From Sipunculus nudus (taxonomy: Eukaryota > Annelida > Sipuncula > Golfingiida > Sipunculidae), in contig CM049308.1 of NCBI GenBank assembly GCA_026874595.1, positions 95,220,624-95,284,623 on the forward strand: DNA of 64,000 nucleotides, in the 5' to 3' direction. The first letter of the stretch is position 1. The number at the start of each line of letters is the position of its first letter. The notes under the pieces were generated by a model. That model was not told where the DNA came from and ran no database searches. It worked only from the letters and a program-made list of their open reading frames with translations. Of this stretch, positions 1-13,448 are shown piece after piece. The translations under genes and the position numbers were made by a program.

Positions 1-3000
1 TACTTAACACAAGGTAAAAGTACACCTGTCCATTACTTAACACAAGGTAAAAGTATACCTGTCCATTACTAAACACAAGGTAAAAGTATACCTGTCCATT
101 ACTTAACACAAGGTAGAAGTACACCTGTCCATTACTAAACACAAGGTAAAAGTATACCTGTCCATTACGTAACACAAGGTAAATGTATACCTGCCCATTA
201 CTTAACACAAGGTAAAAGTACACCTGTCCATTCCTTAACAAAAGGTAAAAGTATACCTGTCCATTACTTAACACAAGGTAGAAGTACACCTGTCCATTAC
301 TAAACACAAGGTAAAAGTATACCTGCCCATTACTTAACACAAGGAATATGTTTACCTGCCCATTACTTAACACAAGGTAAAAGTACACCTGTCCATTACT
401 TAACACAAGGTAAAAGTATACCTGTCCATTACTTAACACAAGGTAAATGTATACCTGTCCATTACTAAACACAAGGTAAAAGTATACCTGTCCATTACTA
501 AACACAAGGTAAAAGTATACCTGTCCATTACTTAACACAAGGTAAATGTATACCTGCCCATTACTTAACACAAGGTAAAAAGTACACCTGTCCATTACTT
601 AACACAAGGTAAAAAGTACACCTGTCCATTACTTAACACAAGGTAAAAGTATACCTGTCCTTTACTTGACACAAGGTAAAAGTATACCTGTCCTTTACTT
701 AACACAAGGTAAAAGTACACTTGTCAATTACTTAACACAAGGTAAAAGTATACCTGTCCTTTACTTAACACAAGGTAAAAGTACACTTGTCAATTACTTA
801 ACACAAGGTAAAAGTATACATGTCCATTACTTAACACAAGGTAAAAGTATACCTGTCCATTACTTAACACAAGGTAAAAGTACACCTGTCCATTACTTAA
901 CACAAGGTAAAAGTACACCTGTCCATTACTTAACACAAGGTAAAAGTACACCTGTCGATTACTAAACACAAGGTAAAAGTACACCTGTCCATTACTTAAC
1001 ACAAGGTAAAAGTATACCTGTCCATTACTAAACACAAGGTAAAAGTACACCTGTCCATTACTTAACACAAGGTAAAAGTACACCTGTCGATTACTAAACA
1101 CAAGGTAAAAGTACACCTGTCCATTACTTAACACAAGGTAAAAGTATACCTGTCCTTTACTTAACACAAGGTAAAAGTATACCTGTCCTTTACTTAACAC
1201 AAGGTAAAAGTATACCTGTCCTTTACTTAACACAAGGTAAAAGTACACCTGTCCTTTACTTGACACAAGGTAAAAGTATACCTGTCCTTTACTTAACACA
1301 AGGTAAAAGTACACTTGTCAATTACTTAACACAAGGTAAAAGTATACCTGTCCATTACTTAACACAAGGTAAAAGTATACCTGTCCATTACTTAACACAA
1401 GGTAAAAGTACACCTGTCCATTACTTAACACAAGGTAAAAGTACACCTGTCCATTACTTAACACAAGGTAAAAGTACACCTGTCGATTACTAAACACAAG
1501 GTAAAAGTACACCTGTCCATTACTTAACACAAGGTAAAAGTACACCTGTCCTTTACTTAACACAAGGTAAAAGTACACTGTCCATTACTTAACACAAGGT
1601 AAAAGTACACCTGTCCATTACTTAACACAAGGTAAAAGTACACCTGTCCATTACTTAACACAAGGTCAAAGTATACCTGTCCATTACTTAACACAAGGTA
1701 AAAGTATACCTGTCCATTACTTAACACAAGGTAAAAGTACACCTGTCCATTACTTAACACAAGGTAAAAGTACACCTGTCTTTACTTAACACAAGGTTAG
1801 AGTACACCTGTCCTTTACTTAACACAAGGTAAAAGTATACCTGTCCTTTACTTAACACAAGGTAAAAGTACACTTGTCCATTACTTAACACAAGGTAAAA
1901 GTACACCTGTCCTTTACTTAACACAAGGTAAAAGTACACTTGTCCATTACTTAACACAAGGTAAAAGTACACCTGTCCATTACTTAACACAAGGTAAAAG
2001 TACACCTGTCCATTACTTAACACAAGATAAAAGTACACCTGTCGATTACTAAACACAAGGTAAAAGTACACCTGTCCATTACTTAACACAAGGTAAAAGT
2101 ACACCTGTCCTTTACTTAACACAAGGTAAAAGTACACTGTCCATTACTTAACACAAGGTAAAAGTACACCTGTCCATTACTTAACACAAGGTAAAAGTAC
2201 ACCTGTCCATTACTTAACACAAGGTAAAAGTATACCTGTCCATTACTTAACACAAGGTAAAAGTATACCTGTCCATTACTTAACACAAGGTAAAAGTACA
2301 CCTGTCCATTACTTAACACAAGGTAAAAGTACACCTGTCCATTACTTAACACAAGGTAAAAGTACACCTGTCCTTACTTAACACAAGGTTAGAGTACACC
2401 TGTCCTTTACTTAACACAAGGTAAAAGTATACCTGTCCTTTACTTAACACAAGGTAAAAGTACACTTGTCCATTACTTAACACAAGGTAAAAGTACACCT
2501 GTCCTTTACTTAACACAAGGTAAAAGTACACTTGTCCATTACTTAACACAAGGTAAAAGTACACCTGTCCATTACTTAACACAAGGTAAGAGTACACCTG
2601 TCCTTTACTTAACACAAGGTAAAAGTATACCTGTCCTTTACTTAACACAAGGTAAAAGTACACTTGTCCATTACTTAACACAAGGTAAAAGTACACCTGT
2701 CCTTTACTTAACACAAGGTAAAAGTACACCTGTCCTTTACTTAACACAAGGTAAAAGTATACCTGTCCTTTACTTAACACAAGGTAAAAGTACACTTGTC
2801 CATTACTTAACACAAGGTAAAAGTACACCTGTCCTTACTTAACACAAGGTTAGAGTACACCTGTCCTTTACTTAACACAAGGTAAAAGTATACCTGTCCA
2901 TTACTTAACACAAGGTAAAGGTACACCTGTCCATTACTTAACACAAGGTAAAAGTACACCTGTCCATTACTTAACACAAGGTAAAAGTACACCTGTCCAT

Positions 3001-3154
3001 TACTTAACACAAGGTAAAAGTATACCTGTCCATTACTTAACACAAGAAAAAAGTATACCTGTCCATTACTAAACACAAGGTAAAAGTACACTTGTCCATT
3101 ACTTAACACGAGAAAAAAGTATACTTGTCCATTACTTAACACAAGGTAAAAGTA
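1..3154. repeat. 33-bp minisatellite, about 95 copies
   Basis: Head-to-tail units of 33 bp run from the first base of the window, so the array is cut off on the left. Each unit contains cacaaggtaaaagtacacct followed by gtccattactta or a close variant. Recurrent variants are ta/ca at the start of the spacer, ccttt for ccatt, and ttgacaca for ttaacaca. Because 33 is a multiple of three, long open frames appear on both strands encoding an 11-residue repeat. These follow from the unit length and are not evidence of a gene. The array ends at about 3154 in ordinary AT-rich sequence. Confidence 0.97.
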
Positions 3155-3576
3155 TAAGTACTGTGGTTGGCTCTTTGTTTGTGAGGGTTTCATATTTGTG
3201 ATATTCATGAAAAGAGACATAACTTTCATGAATTAGAGGTTCCATCATCAAAGACATAGTTAAAAAGTAAAAGGTTAACATAATGAATAAAAATATCATG
3301 TTTGGTCAAAGACTGATATTTTAAATCATATCAGATCCATTTGTCTGCCATTAACAAAGAATTATTTTTAATATGATTTTGTGCACATAATATATGATAT
3401 AATCAATTCCCATAATAATGGTTATATGCTTTGTACAGATCTTTTGTTATGTCAGATTGTGATAATGGAAAACCATCCTAAAACACTGAAAAGGTCAGAA
3501 TCGTGAGATTTTAAATAGGCAAATATGAAGCCAACCACAGTATATATCTGTCCATTACTGCCATTAGTTCTTGTTA

Positions 3577-3641
<65 letters not shown>

Positions 3642-3924
3642 TGGATAAGACCAGTGAAATCAACCAGTAAATACCTCGGAACAGTCAAAATGCGATACGA
3701 GATCAGCAAGTCTCACAAACGGTCAACCTTGACAATGATTAGGCCTATCACAAGACCAATTGGAAACTAAATTTTAAAAAAAGTTTGGCCAACCAAGATA
3801 GCAGGACATCACAAGTGTCACAATGATGCATAATTTCCAAAATCAGAGAAATAGAAAAAATAATTGGTTCAATCAACTGATGACCTTTTCCTATACTCAG
3901 GGATTTAAAAAACAATTGGTTTGG

Positions 3925-3961
<37 letters not shown>

Positions 3962-4150
3962 AATATATAATATATTCCTTTATTAACAGTTTAGGTCTAT
4001 AACTTTTATCTATAGACTTTCATCTATTCTATCGAAATCAAGATCAATATCTAAATCAACTTGTAGTCATATAAAAAATGAAGTATATTAACAGAACTAG
4101 AATATAATTGTCTTCATATGCATCAATAAAACGTGCAGTATTTGAGGTGT
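3155..4150. other. AT-rich non-coding stretch
   Basis: No gene is recognised. It contains two (AT)n microsatellites, at 3579-3638 and 3928-3958. The short open frames here run through the AT tracts. Confidence 0.7.
3579..3638. repeat. (AT)n microsatellite
   Basis: About 30 uninterrupted AT dinucleotides. Confidence 0.97.
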
Positions 4151-4159
4151 AGCCTTACC

Positions 4160-4254
4160 TTATCTTGATGTTGCTGGTACTGTCTGTCCTGCCATTTCTT
4201 GCTGAGCAATTTGCTGCTTGAAGAAAACCCAGGCATCTTGGTTTGTTCCTGATA
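4160..4254 (-). CDS. possible short minus-strand exon
   Basis: On the minus strand a block preceded by a gatatcag acceptor and followed by gtaaggct (a good donor) encodes GTNQDAWVFFKQQIAQQEMA and a few more residues. The frame reaches a TAA directly before the donor, so either it is a terminal exon or another phase is used. The block is more GC-rich than its surroundings. I do not recognise the peptide, and no partner exon was identified. It could equally be chance. Confidence 0.2.
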
Positions 4255-4259
4255 TCACA

Positions 4260-5300
4260 ACAACAATATTCAAACACAAATCGTTTTCTCCTTCATGTAA
4301 TGTTAATAATGGTTAGTTAAACTGGTTAGTCAGATCAGGTTGCACTACGTTAAACACACAGTTTTTATCCCCGGGAGGCACGTGTGTCCCGTTCTGTGAC
4401 AGGATGATGTGTTAGGTCATCACTCAGTAACAGATGTACAGGGGGACACTCCGTGAACACCACTCCGTTCACTCAATATCAATCTTCCAGTAAGCTCCGT
4501 TGGTACAGTGATAGCTCAGCAGTCCTAAAACTCTATGTGATAATTTACTGGTGTTAGATCTAAGTAATATTACGGGGTACTTTCACCACTGATCACAAGT
4601 TTACCATTTTTACAAGTTTTTTGCCCAGGTATTCCCAGATTGGGTTGGTTCCTCGCTTGAGATCCGATCACTTTCGCCAATTCACACAGCACCGCTCAGG
4701 TAAATAATCGCCCAACCAGTGCGCTTGCCGTTGCTAAGCGATTATATTGATGCCAACATGGCTCCTGGCGGGAGCAAACACGCCCGCATGGCTTGGTGAA
4801 ATTTAGCACCCGTGCTTTATTATATGTATACCATTTAATATTTAGAATACTTGCTAACGTAGAAGTGACAAACTCACATAATAATAACAGTTAGTGGTGT
4901 CTCTGTAATGGTTCGTGAAATAATGATCATTCACATGATATCGCAGTGGCACCGACAGCGAGAGCTCGGCTCATCCTCGCATGCAGTCAAATCCCGACAG
5001 CGACACACCCGGGCCCTGGCGGTTGAGGCCTGGGACCTAGATTAAATGACTTTTTTTTAATATATTTATATAAATTCGACTAATTAAATACGAGCAGCTT
5101 GTCATGTGAAATTAAAAGATAACAATCTATCATTATGCATGCGGGGGTAGACCTGTTTATAGGAGAAGCGCCTTCGGTTGATTAAGGGGAGCTGTTCACC
5201 TCGATCAACTGCCGGCAAAACTAAAACATGGAGTGGAGCGCGGAACAAGGAACGAATTAATGGAACAAAATGGAGCATATTCCTGGAAAACAAATCATGG
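4260..5300. other. non-coding, partly CpG-containing stretch
   Basis: 4330-5040 is less AT-rich than its surroundings and has several CpG dinucleotides, for example 4690-4800 and 4955-5030. This would fit a promoter-proximal region, but I see no supported coding exon. Confidence 0.4.
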
Positions 5301-5305
5301 CATTT

Positions 5306-5482
5306 CAGGGGCGAATCCAGGATTTAGGAAAAGGAGAGGTCCAACCAGGAGGACTTATGAAAAGACCTAAAAAGAGGGCCCTAAGTCCGGAAAGTGGGGG
5401 GGGGGGGGGCAAAAAATTTGCCTGAAACCCGAAAAAGGTTGCCGGACCCCCTGCATGGACCCTCTCCCTGGATCCGATTCTG
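5306..5482. mobile_element. short non-autonomous element with poly-G core
   Basis: The ends are inverted: caggggcgaatccaggat on the left and the complement of ctggatccgattctg on the right. The core has a run of G at about 5396-5408. The flanks cattt (5301-5305) and ctttt (5483-5487) look like a 5-bp target duplication with one change. Related copies lie at 14434-14649, 50605-50832, 51006-51927 and 57972-58036. I cannot assign a superfamily. Confidence 0.7.
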
Positions 5483-5594
5483 CTTTTCATCATCCGATTT
5501 CGACCGTACTTGCTCTGTGTATGCCTGAAGAAATGTTATAGGCCTATATGCTTTAAGGAATGTTTCATGTTTAATAAAGCATTTAATAGCATGT

Positions 5595-5705
5595 ATATAT
5601 GCTGTCTTTTATTTTACACTTTACCGAGTTTTTGCTCAGCTGTAATAGACAAGCTACAAACCCAGGGGAAGGGCGCTTATATGTATGGGTATTTTAAAAA
5701 CTATG

Positions 5706-5753
<48 letters not shown>

Positions 5754-6011
5754 TTGTATATATATATATATATATAATTATTATTATTATACGTTATATA
5801 TTTGAGTGTATGGAAATATAGATTTCTTTTTTATTTTCAGGTATGAAACATGGTTTTTTAAAGGTTAATTACAGGTACATGGGGACAGGGTTGGTACAAT
5901 ATATATGCTGTCTTTTATTTTACACTTTACCGAGTTTTTGCTCAGCTGTAATAGACAAGCTACAGACCCAGGGGAAGGGCGCTTATATGTATGGGTATTT
6001 TGAAAACTAAG

Positions 6012-6055
<44 letters not shown>

Positions 6056-6199
6056 ATGTTTGTATATATATATATAATTATTATTATTATACGTTATATA
6101 TTTGAGTGTATGGAAATATAGATTTCTTTTTTATTTTCAGGTATGAAACATGGTTTTTTTTAGGTTAATTACAGGTACATGGGGACAGGGTTGGTACAA
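5595..6199. repeat. tandem direct duplication, two copies of about 306 bp
   Basis: Copy 1 (5595-5899) and copy 2 (5901-6199) share non-repetitive sequence on both sides of an (AT)n tract: gctgtcttttattttacact starts at 5601 and again at 5907, and both copies end in ggggacagggttggtacaa. They differ mainly in the length and composition of the AT tract; copy 2 has a short GT run. No coding function is seen. Confidence 0.93.
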
Positions 6200-6558
6200 C
6201 CTTCCCAGAGGGAAAGGAAGGGAAGGGAAGAAATACTTTTTTCCCGGAAGGGAAGAAAGTATCCACCATTTCTTCCCAGGGAAGAAATGCAGTCATGACA
6301 TATTCATGTCATTTTTGTCTTTCAAATGATATTTTGGCCTTTCATGTCACTACAAACCAGGGGGATTGTGTTTACAAACTTTTATATATAAAGGATGTGC
6401 AAACAAACCCTTTGGGTTTCTGAGAAAGCAACTGAGAGGACTGTGGGGCCCAGTGGGATTAGTCTTTATTTGAACAATTAAGATGAACACAGTCCAAGGG
6501 GTAGAATGTGCACGGTTTGTACAGTCTTTAGTTGAGTATTAAAGGTATAATCTTAATT

Positions 6559-6622
<64 letters not shown>

Positions 6623-7190
6623 ACTCTAGGGGTGCTTTGTATCGTAGGATTTAGCCTTAAGCTGAGTAATTATACTTTGAATTAAACTGAATAATCACTT
6701 CAATTGAATAATGTTTTAAAGCAGAAGCATACACTGTTTGAATTTTTTCCTGACTATTGAGCAGATTGCTTAATTATTTTCCTAGTTCAGGAATAAGCAA
6801 ATTTCATCTGTAGATACAAATCGCTGGGCCTTCCAAAAAAAAAGTCTGCTCCCAAAATATCTACACAACATTCTCCAAAAACGTCTATAGAAAATGAGTG
6901 GAATCACAAAATGTCTAAAGGCTTCTGTTACTAATCTGTTACTTGTTATTTTTATTCTGACAGATCACATTTAAGGATCAATAGCTTTTCACACTTTTTT
7001 AACAAAGATTTGTTCTATTATTTACAATTGTAAACATATGGAATCCGTACAGCTATGAATGATTATCAAACTTTAAGGCAGCAAGTAGCTTTATTAATTA
7101 ATTATTGGTACTAACTGGTTATTTTAGTGCCTGAAACCATGCCTTTTTTGGCCTTATAGCTTTGCGTTATATAGTCAAACTGTAGAGAGG
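6200..7190. other. non-coding stretch with purine-rich and (AT)n tracts
   Basis: 6205-6290 is rich in gaaggga/ttccc motifs that could pair with each other. 6559-6619 is (AT)n. The rest is AT-rich with no recognisable gene. Confidence 0.6.
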
Positions 7191-7620
7191 TTCAATATTT
7201 GATATTAATATTTTTTCAAAATTAGGATATAAAATTTCAGCAGTTTTCAACATGTTAAAGTCAATGGCGCAAAGGAGAATTTATGTTTATAATTTGCAAA
7301 ATATTATCTTATAAATGTTATGCTCGGAGTAAAATAACTGATATGTTGAAGTTTTATTTTAAACTTTGAATTTTACCGGGGCTGTTGTCTCGACAACATA
7401 CAAGACTCGTAAGAGAACAGATCGCACCAGAGGAGCCGTGAGATTGTTCAAGGTCGACCCCAACCAGGCCCTGCTGCCCTGCAGTTGTTCTGTTGCTGTT
7501 CATAAATAACCTAATCCTCAACTAATGAATTCGAAAGATATAAACTGCAGATAACTTTAATAAAATATACTTGCAAATGAATATAAAGAAATATGAAAAA
7601 TTGAAAATTAATTACAAAAA
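7190..7620. repeat. possible diverged copy of the 51.3-51.85 kb repeat
   Basis: Short blocks in the same order recur at about 51310-51850, for example ttcaaaattaggatat and actgcagataactt versus actgtggataactt. This suggests two old copies of one dispersed repeat. The similarity is patchy and was judged by eye. Confidence 0.4.
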
Positions 7621-8560
7621 TGGCCCCCATTAGAACTTTGGGGTCGTACTTTTTAGGTGTTGTGGGAGCGCAGGTTAACCTGGTGAGTGAGGCTTGGGTA
7701 ACCACAAACTTTCCTGAAAACGGAATCGTCCAATCCATGAATCAAGAATTGTTTATGACCTCTGCCAATGGGGGATAAAGGCATGGGTTGAACAAGAACT
7801 GAGGACTCAGCCGGAGGGAGGACTACTCTCTCAGTCCCTTTAGTCGTGACGTCCATGGCGCAGTTGACCATCCAGTCATAGTGTGTAATGTCAATGATAC
7901 TTTATTTGCAAGCGGGAAATGGTTGTGCTCCTTTGTTTCGAGAATAATGGGTGAGGGAATCTGTGGTAGAGGTTTTGAAAAAAGGCAGAGCGTGTGGGAG
8001 AATAGGCGTGGCAAGATCAGGTAGACAGAATATAGTGGTATAACCAGGTAGTGCTGTTGGGGCGAATTTTTTTATCCCCACAGGAATGTCTGGGAGGTTC
8101 CCCAGGGGTTGAGTCACTTGTAAAATTGGAAAAAAGGTTCAGTGTGTTCTTTTTATGTTCCAGTTAAGAGCAATTCAACTTCGTCAATGGTCATTTGGAA
8201 GGGCACCTGTGTAGGTAATCTCCACGCAGTCCAAGCGGTAGTGACCCGCTGACGACCTGACGGACACCCCCGTGAATGAAGAGGTGCAGGAACAGCCAGG
8301 GCAGGGTAAGGTAGTGATTCGTTTCAATTCAATTCATTCTTGCGAAAATGACCCTGGCTTTGTATGTGACCTATGAGATCCAGATCTTGAATTAGATAAT
8401 AGCTCTCTAATTTCCGAGCATGGGAAAAAGTTATTTTGAGGGAGAAAGCAACGCCTTTGCTCGAAATGACGATGATGAAGGTTGTGTTCCTGATTTCACA
8501 TTGGATCTTAAACTGTTGAACGAGGAACAAGTGCTACAGCCATACACGTCCCGTCTGCCG
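7620..8560. other. unassigned stretch upstream of the gypsy remnant
   Basis: No intact gene. It may include decayed gag or protease sequence of the following retroelement, but I cannot recognise conserved motifs. Confidence 0.35.
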
Positions 8561-10700
8561 GTTAAGGTTTAACAGATTATGTGATTAACCTGTTGAATAA
8601 GGGTTGGATTAAAAAATTTGTTTCTCATTATTCGTCACCAATGGCTGCTGTTCGAAATAAAGACAAGTTCCCTTAGCTTTGCAACGACAACCGGGATTTG
8701 AACAAGAATATCCTTCCAAGCCAGAGACCGATACCTCGTAAATAAGACCCTTTTGATAATCTAATTGTTTTTCTATCTTGCACCAAGAGAATTTCTATCA
8801 CAAGGGCTTTGTAAGCCCTGTGTGTCGGCTCTTAACAGCCTTCATCATACCCTGGTTCTTGTTTGAATAGACCAGGATACCATTTGGGCTATGACAGTAC
8901 CCAGATTAATTTCAAACCTTCATGAAGAAGACAGTATATGGGATCTCAGGGATAAGAAGTGTGTCCCATATTTAGAAAATACTTTTTTTAACAAGAGTTT
9001 ACAGTCTTGAAGCGTCTATGGCAAAATGGTATCAAACGTTAACCACGAGAGTGTGTGCTTTTCTGCAAGGAGTTAGGATATTTGGGTCAACTCATAACTG
9101 AAGCAAAAAGTCGGATTGATCCTGCCGATCTGGAGGCAGTTATCTCCCTCAAGTCTAAATATTCAAGTCTAACTTGGAACGAACTCTATCAGTCCATGCT
9201 TGAAGAATTAATTGTTGATTTAATCTGTCCTCATGTAATGGTATTTGACGTATTGAACAGTTTGTTTGTCGAAGCAACCCAAAATTGGTTGTCACCCATT
9301 TTGTACAAGAGGCGGGAGATGAATGGTAGTGATCGCATATGGGACTCATACCCTGAAACCTGCCGAGAAAAACTTTCACTTGTATTGAGGTAAACTTGGG
9401 TTATTTGTTTGTGTTTTTGTTTGATTTCAGCAAAGTTGGATGTTACTTGTCGGAGGTGCATCGGTTGCTGGGTTAGCTGAATTCAACCTGAACCTTTTAC
9501 TTCCCGGACGTCAAAACTCTAATGCACCAGGGACATTGATCTTGCCTTTATATGTTGACCGGACCCTGACGTTTTGGAGGGAAGTGGATCTTTCGTGGGT
9601 GAAGGAGCTACTCCGATCAAGGTCATGATCAAAGCTCTATTCATGAAGTCTAAGGACTCTGACACAATCTTGAAACTGGTTAAAATTTGTGGACACAAGC
9701 CTACCCCTTGACAAATGAAACAAGAAGCACCCTTAGTGAACATGTGGTTGAGAGATTTTGAGCGCCTGACTGAAGGGATTCTTCATAGGTCGTGCCATCT
9801 ACCAAATAGTTCTACAAGTATCACAACTCTGCTTACCAAAGAAATTTCAAAACTGGTCTTTCAAGAACTAACCGATAAAATGGACGATCCAGGTGCAGAG
9901 AAGGTTATTGCTACAGCAAGGGAAAGGTTGCATTGGTACTAGAAGGCAAAGAATATTACTTACCGTCACAAAGCATTGTAGGTGTGTGCAAGATAAGAAA
10001 CCATAATACACTGTAAGGCTGTTTAGCAGCCTATTCAGACTACCTTTCCATTTGAAATAGTATCAGTGGATTATCTCCATCTTGAATGGTCAAAGGGTGT
10101 TTACGAGTATATCCTGGTCATTATTGACCATTTTACTCGGTTCGCTCAGGCCTACCCCACACGAAACAAATCAGGCAAGAACGCGGCTGACAAGATTTTT
10201 AGCGATTTTTTTCCCCGGTTTGGGTTTCCAGAGAGTCTGTGTCAAGATCAGGAATCATAAATTTGAGAATACCTTGTTCCATAGACTGCGGATAAACGTG
10301 GCCTCACCCACCCCAGGACTACTCCCTGCCACCCTGAGGGAAATGGGAAATGCGAGGGCATGAACAGAATGCTACTGAGTAGTGAGTATGTTGAAGACAC
10401 TAGGATTAAAAAAAAACAAGGCTGACTGGAAGGAAAAGGCAACAGACTCGTTCATGCCTACAACTGTATGGGCCAAGAGTCACTGAGGTCTTCCCCAGTT
10501 AGATGGTTGTTCAATCGTTCTCAAAGGATTCCCGTTGACCTGGTATTTGGGTTAGATTTGTGAGAGTTGAAGTAAACCAGTTGGCCCAGAGAAGGCATCC
10601 AAAAGTGATGAGAAGCAAAAGAAACATTACGATCGAGCGCTCATGGAGCTCAGTCTTGAAGGCAGGCGATAGGGTCCTGGTACGGAATGTTGTTGAGAAA
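8560..10700 (+). pseudogene. decayed Ty3/gypsy retrotransposon pol
   Basis: In broken plus-strand frames the order of a gypsy polyprotein is visible. 8570-8740: reverse-transcriptase N-part, with a GWIKK-like stretch, YSSPM, and RDLNK in place of the usual DYRDLN. 8820-8930: a frame containing RIPFGL. About 9050-9165: a CKELGYLG-like segment followed by RIDPADLEAV. About 9440-9560: an LAEFNLNLLLPGRQN-like RNase H end. 10060-10260: integrase core with [20 protein letters not shown]. 10350-10690: integrase C-part with a KADWKEKA-like segment and KKHYDRALMEL. Stops and frameshifts interrupt every domain, so it is dead. No LTRs were identified. Confidence 0.88.
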
Positions 10701-12600
10701 GGGTCTGTCTAAAACGCGGAGAATCCGCGGAGAGATGGAGAATTCGCGGAGAATTCGTGGAAAATTTGCTGAGAGTTTTTATATGCAATGATGCTTTTAA
10801 ATACACGTTAAAATCACTTAAAACCCCCAAACATATTACTCTTTATATATTTGCGCACTAATAAATGAACGAAATAATTTTTAAAAATCTGTATATAATT
10901 AAGCATTTTATGCTTAACAATATAAACTCGCCGCCGAGTGAATGCGTTACACAAAATCTAACACCCGTCTGAGTCACCAGCCGACACTGACTGTGCAAAC
11001 AATAACAAAACCATGCACGTGAATCAAATTAACAGGTGTTAAACGAAATATATAATATGATTAATACATTTATTGATAGATAAAAAAAACAATTTCATCA
11101 TTTAGTGTATGGACCAAATTTACATGCACAAATAAAAGGTGAAACATAAACATGCGACTTTACACACTTTATACACAAAATAATAGATTGCACCTTTAAG
11201 ATAATGAATGAACTTGGTAATAGGATTAAATAAAATAAAAAAAATATAGTAAATATATATTGTAATCGTAGTTAGAGAATTAAATTTTTCTTATTCTGTA
11301 CAAAATACACCATACTGCTTTTTGGCCAAAACAATACAGAGTATAATAATAAAAAAATTAAAACTATAGCACAATGTACACAGCAATAGTACAAGAACTT
11401 ATTTGTACAATCTTCACAAAACCATTTTTAATTGCTTTAGTTATTTTAAAGACATATGCACATTTAAAATGAAACGACTTATTTCACTTTTTTTTATTTT
11501 TTCATCACAACCAATCATGTCTTCGAATACATCTCCTAATCAACATTCACATTCAATCCCAATGGTTACAGTTGCATTATATTTAAGTTAGGTAGGTTTT
11601 GGTATTCAAGAAGAACGTTTTGCTTGATGAAATGGTGTAAAAATGCCTGAATTGTAACAGAAAACTAAGTGTTGTTGCATCAATCCATAGTTAAAATCAA
11701 CTGCATTTGCAATCGCAAATAGTCCACAGTCTCCTGATGCTATTCGTTGTCTCTGGCATATGGCACAAATAAAATCTTAAGAGAAGAACTGAGAGCTGAA
11801 TTTTACGTTAAAGTACAGATTTTAAATTATTTCGGTCATTTAACAGATAGATTAATATGTTAAGAGTAATATAGTTGGAGATTTTAAGTAATTTTAACGG
11901 GGGGGGGGGGGGGGGGGGTAGATGTCATTTTCACGGAATATGTAAATATATGGCAGCTTCTAAAACTGACCATTAGATGTCGCCACCTGTCAAGGAATAT
12001 CACTAAACACATATACAACTATCAATTTCCTCCAGGTATTTTTATTGATTAAATTTTTGCTTTCGCCCACCTGCTTTAAATATTGTATACATCCTCAAAT
12101 ATTTTTTCCTGACATGTTCTGGTACCAGCTCTATTCAATGCCTATAGCGATTTGACGCAACAGAATCAACTGACTTGACCTAAATCGGAATAAAGATCAC
12201 TCTCATCTAAATTGTTGTCTATATTTGTCTGCCTTTGTTTTGATACATCTCCTTACAGTAAAACATAATAACATAATTTATTGTATTAATTAATATAATA
12301 ATTATATTGAAAAATTTGAGGTTTTGTTATAGCTTTTAAATAAAATATAAAATATTGAATTTTTTAAAATATGTAATTAAATAACCATAAAAGCAACACA
12401 TGACAAGCACACTTACATGCAAATGAATTCGCATTTATATCAAGCTACATGTTTATTATTACGTGTTACTTATTATTTTGCATTATTCCATTAAAACATA
12501 TATGATGTTTTATCTAAAATTGTACATGTTTTATTTAAATTATTTGGTCTCATTACTAAACGATAATGGCTTCTGACTTCGAGCTACTGTTGAAAAATTA
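10700..12600. other. AT-rich non-coding stretch
   Basis: It starts with a short degenerate tandem of gcggagaattc-like motifs (about 10710-10765). The rest is AT-rich with a 20-base poly-G run at 11899-11918. No gene is supported. Confidence 0.6.
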
Positions 12601-13439
12601 AAGTACTAGTTAAATTTACCTTTCGCTCTTCACACAGCGCTTCACTCATAGGCCAACTACCTATATCGTAAGCGCTGTTTGTTATGACCTCGTATCCTGA
12701 ATCTCTACACCAGAGGGGGGCACTGTAATTTGATCCAATCAGATGAGACCCTGTGATAAAGACAGCAAGGTTTTAATTTACAAGCCAAGCGAGGAATACA
12801 CAGAGCCATTGTTGTTCATCTCGTTTTGAGTGATAGCTCATCGCCCCGGCGACCGTTTGAACAGGCCACAGGCTCAGAGAGAATTAATTGCCCCGCACGT
12901 GGTTTCTGGGCGGAGCCTGATGCATGTCGAGTGTTTGTTGACTTGCATTTGGTTGGCTGCTCGTCACATCAGCAGTTTTTTTTCAGCAGACAGGCCCATG
13001 TGCACCACCTGGTGTTTAAGTGCATCATATACGGTCAAAGCAGGCAGCGCGAAAATTTGTAGCTTCTTTAGAAGCGCAAGATTTCCGCTGCCTCGGGAGC
13101 GTTAATTTACCTGTAAATTGTTCGGTAGATTATGCCCTGATTCCGTGTTTTGATCCGTGTTTTGGACTTACTCATCGAATACAGCTCTTACACGTTTGAG
13201 ATAGAAAATGGTGTGATGGCAAAGTACGGTAATTCGTGGTCTCAAGACTGACTAACGTGGTATGTCATGAACAAAATAATCCACATCTAAATACATATTA
13301 ACTAGAAACACCGTTTAGAATGCTGAAATGTTTATTTTATTCCAAAGTGTCAATAAACTGGAAATAGTCTGCTTGTTATAAAGGCACTTTTTACAGAGCT
13401 TGCGGTATATACATTCACAACAACTTCCGGTGAAAACAA
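12600..13439. other. moderately GC-rich flank left of the transposon
   Basis: 12830-13110 has two overlapping plus-strand open frames of 78 and 91 codons that I do not recognise. It is the host flank immediately outside the left target duplication. Confidence 0.4.
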
Positions 13440-13448
13440 GCCAGGAAC
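13440..13448. repeat. left target-site duplication, 9 bp
   Basis: gccaggaac, identical to 58594-58602 and directly adjacent to the left inverted repeat. Confidence 0.88.

Noticed and set aside
1-3154. Long open frames on both strands encoding 11-residue repeats
   Set aside because: They follow from a 33-bp tandem unit without stops; no start context, splice structure or non-repeat domain.
3452-5821. Open frames with YIYIYI stretches, here and at 41, 47, 50, 54 and 58 kb
   Set aside because: They are translations of (AT)n microsatellites.
12826-13105. Overlapping open frames of 78 and 91 codons
   Set aside because: No recognisable domain and no clear splice partners; kept only as a note on the flank.
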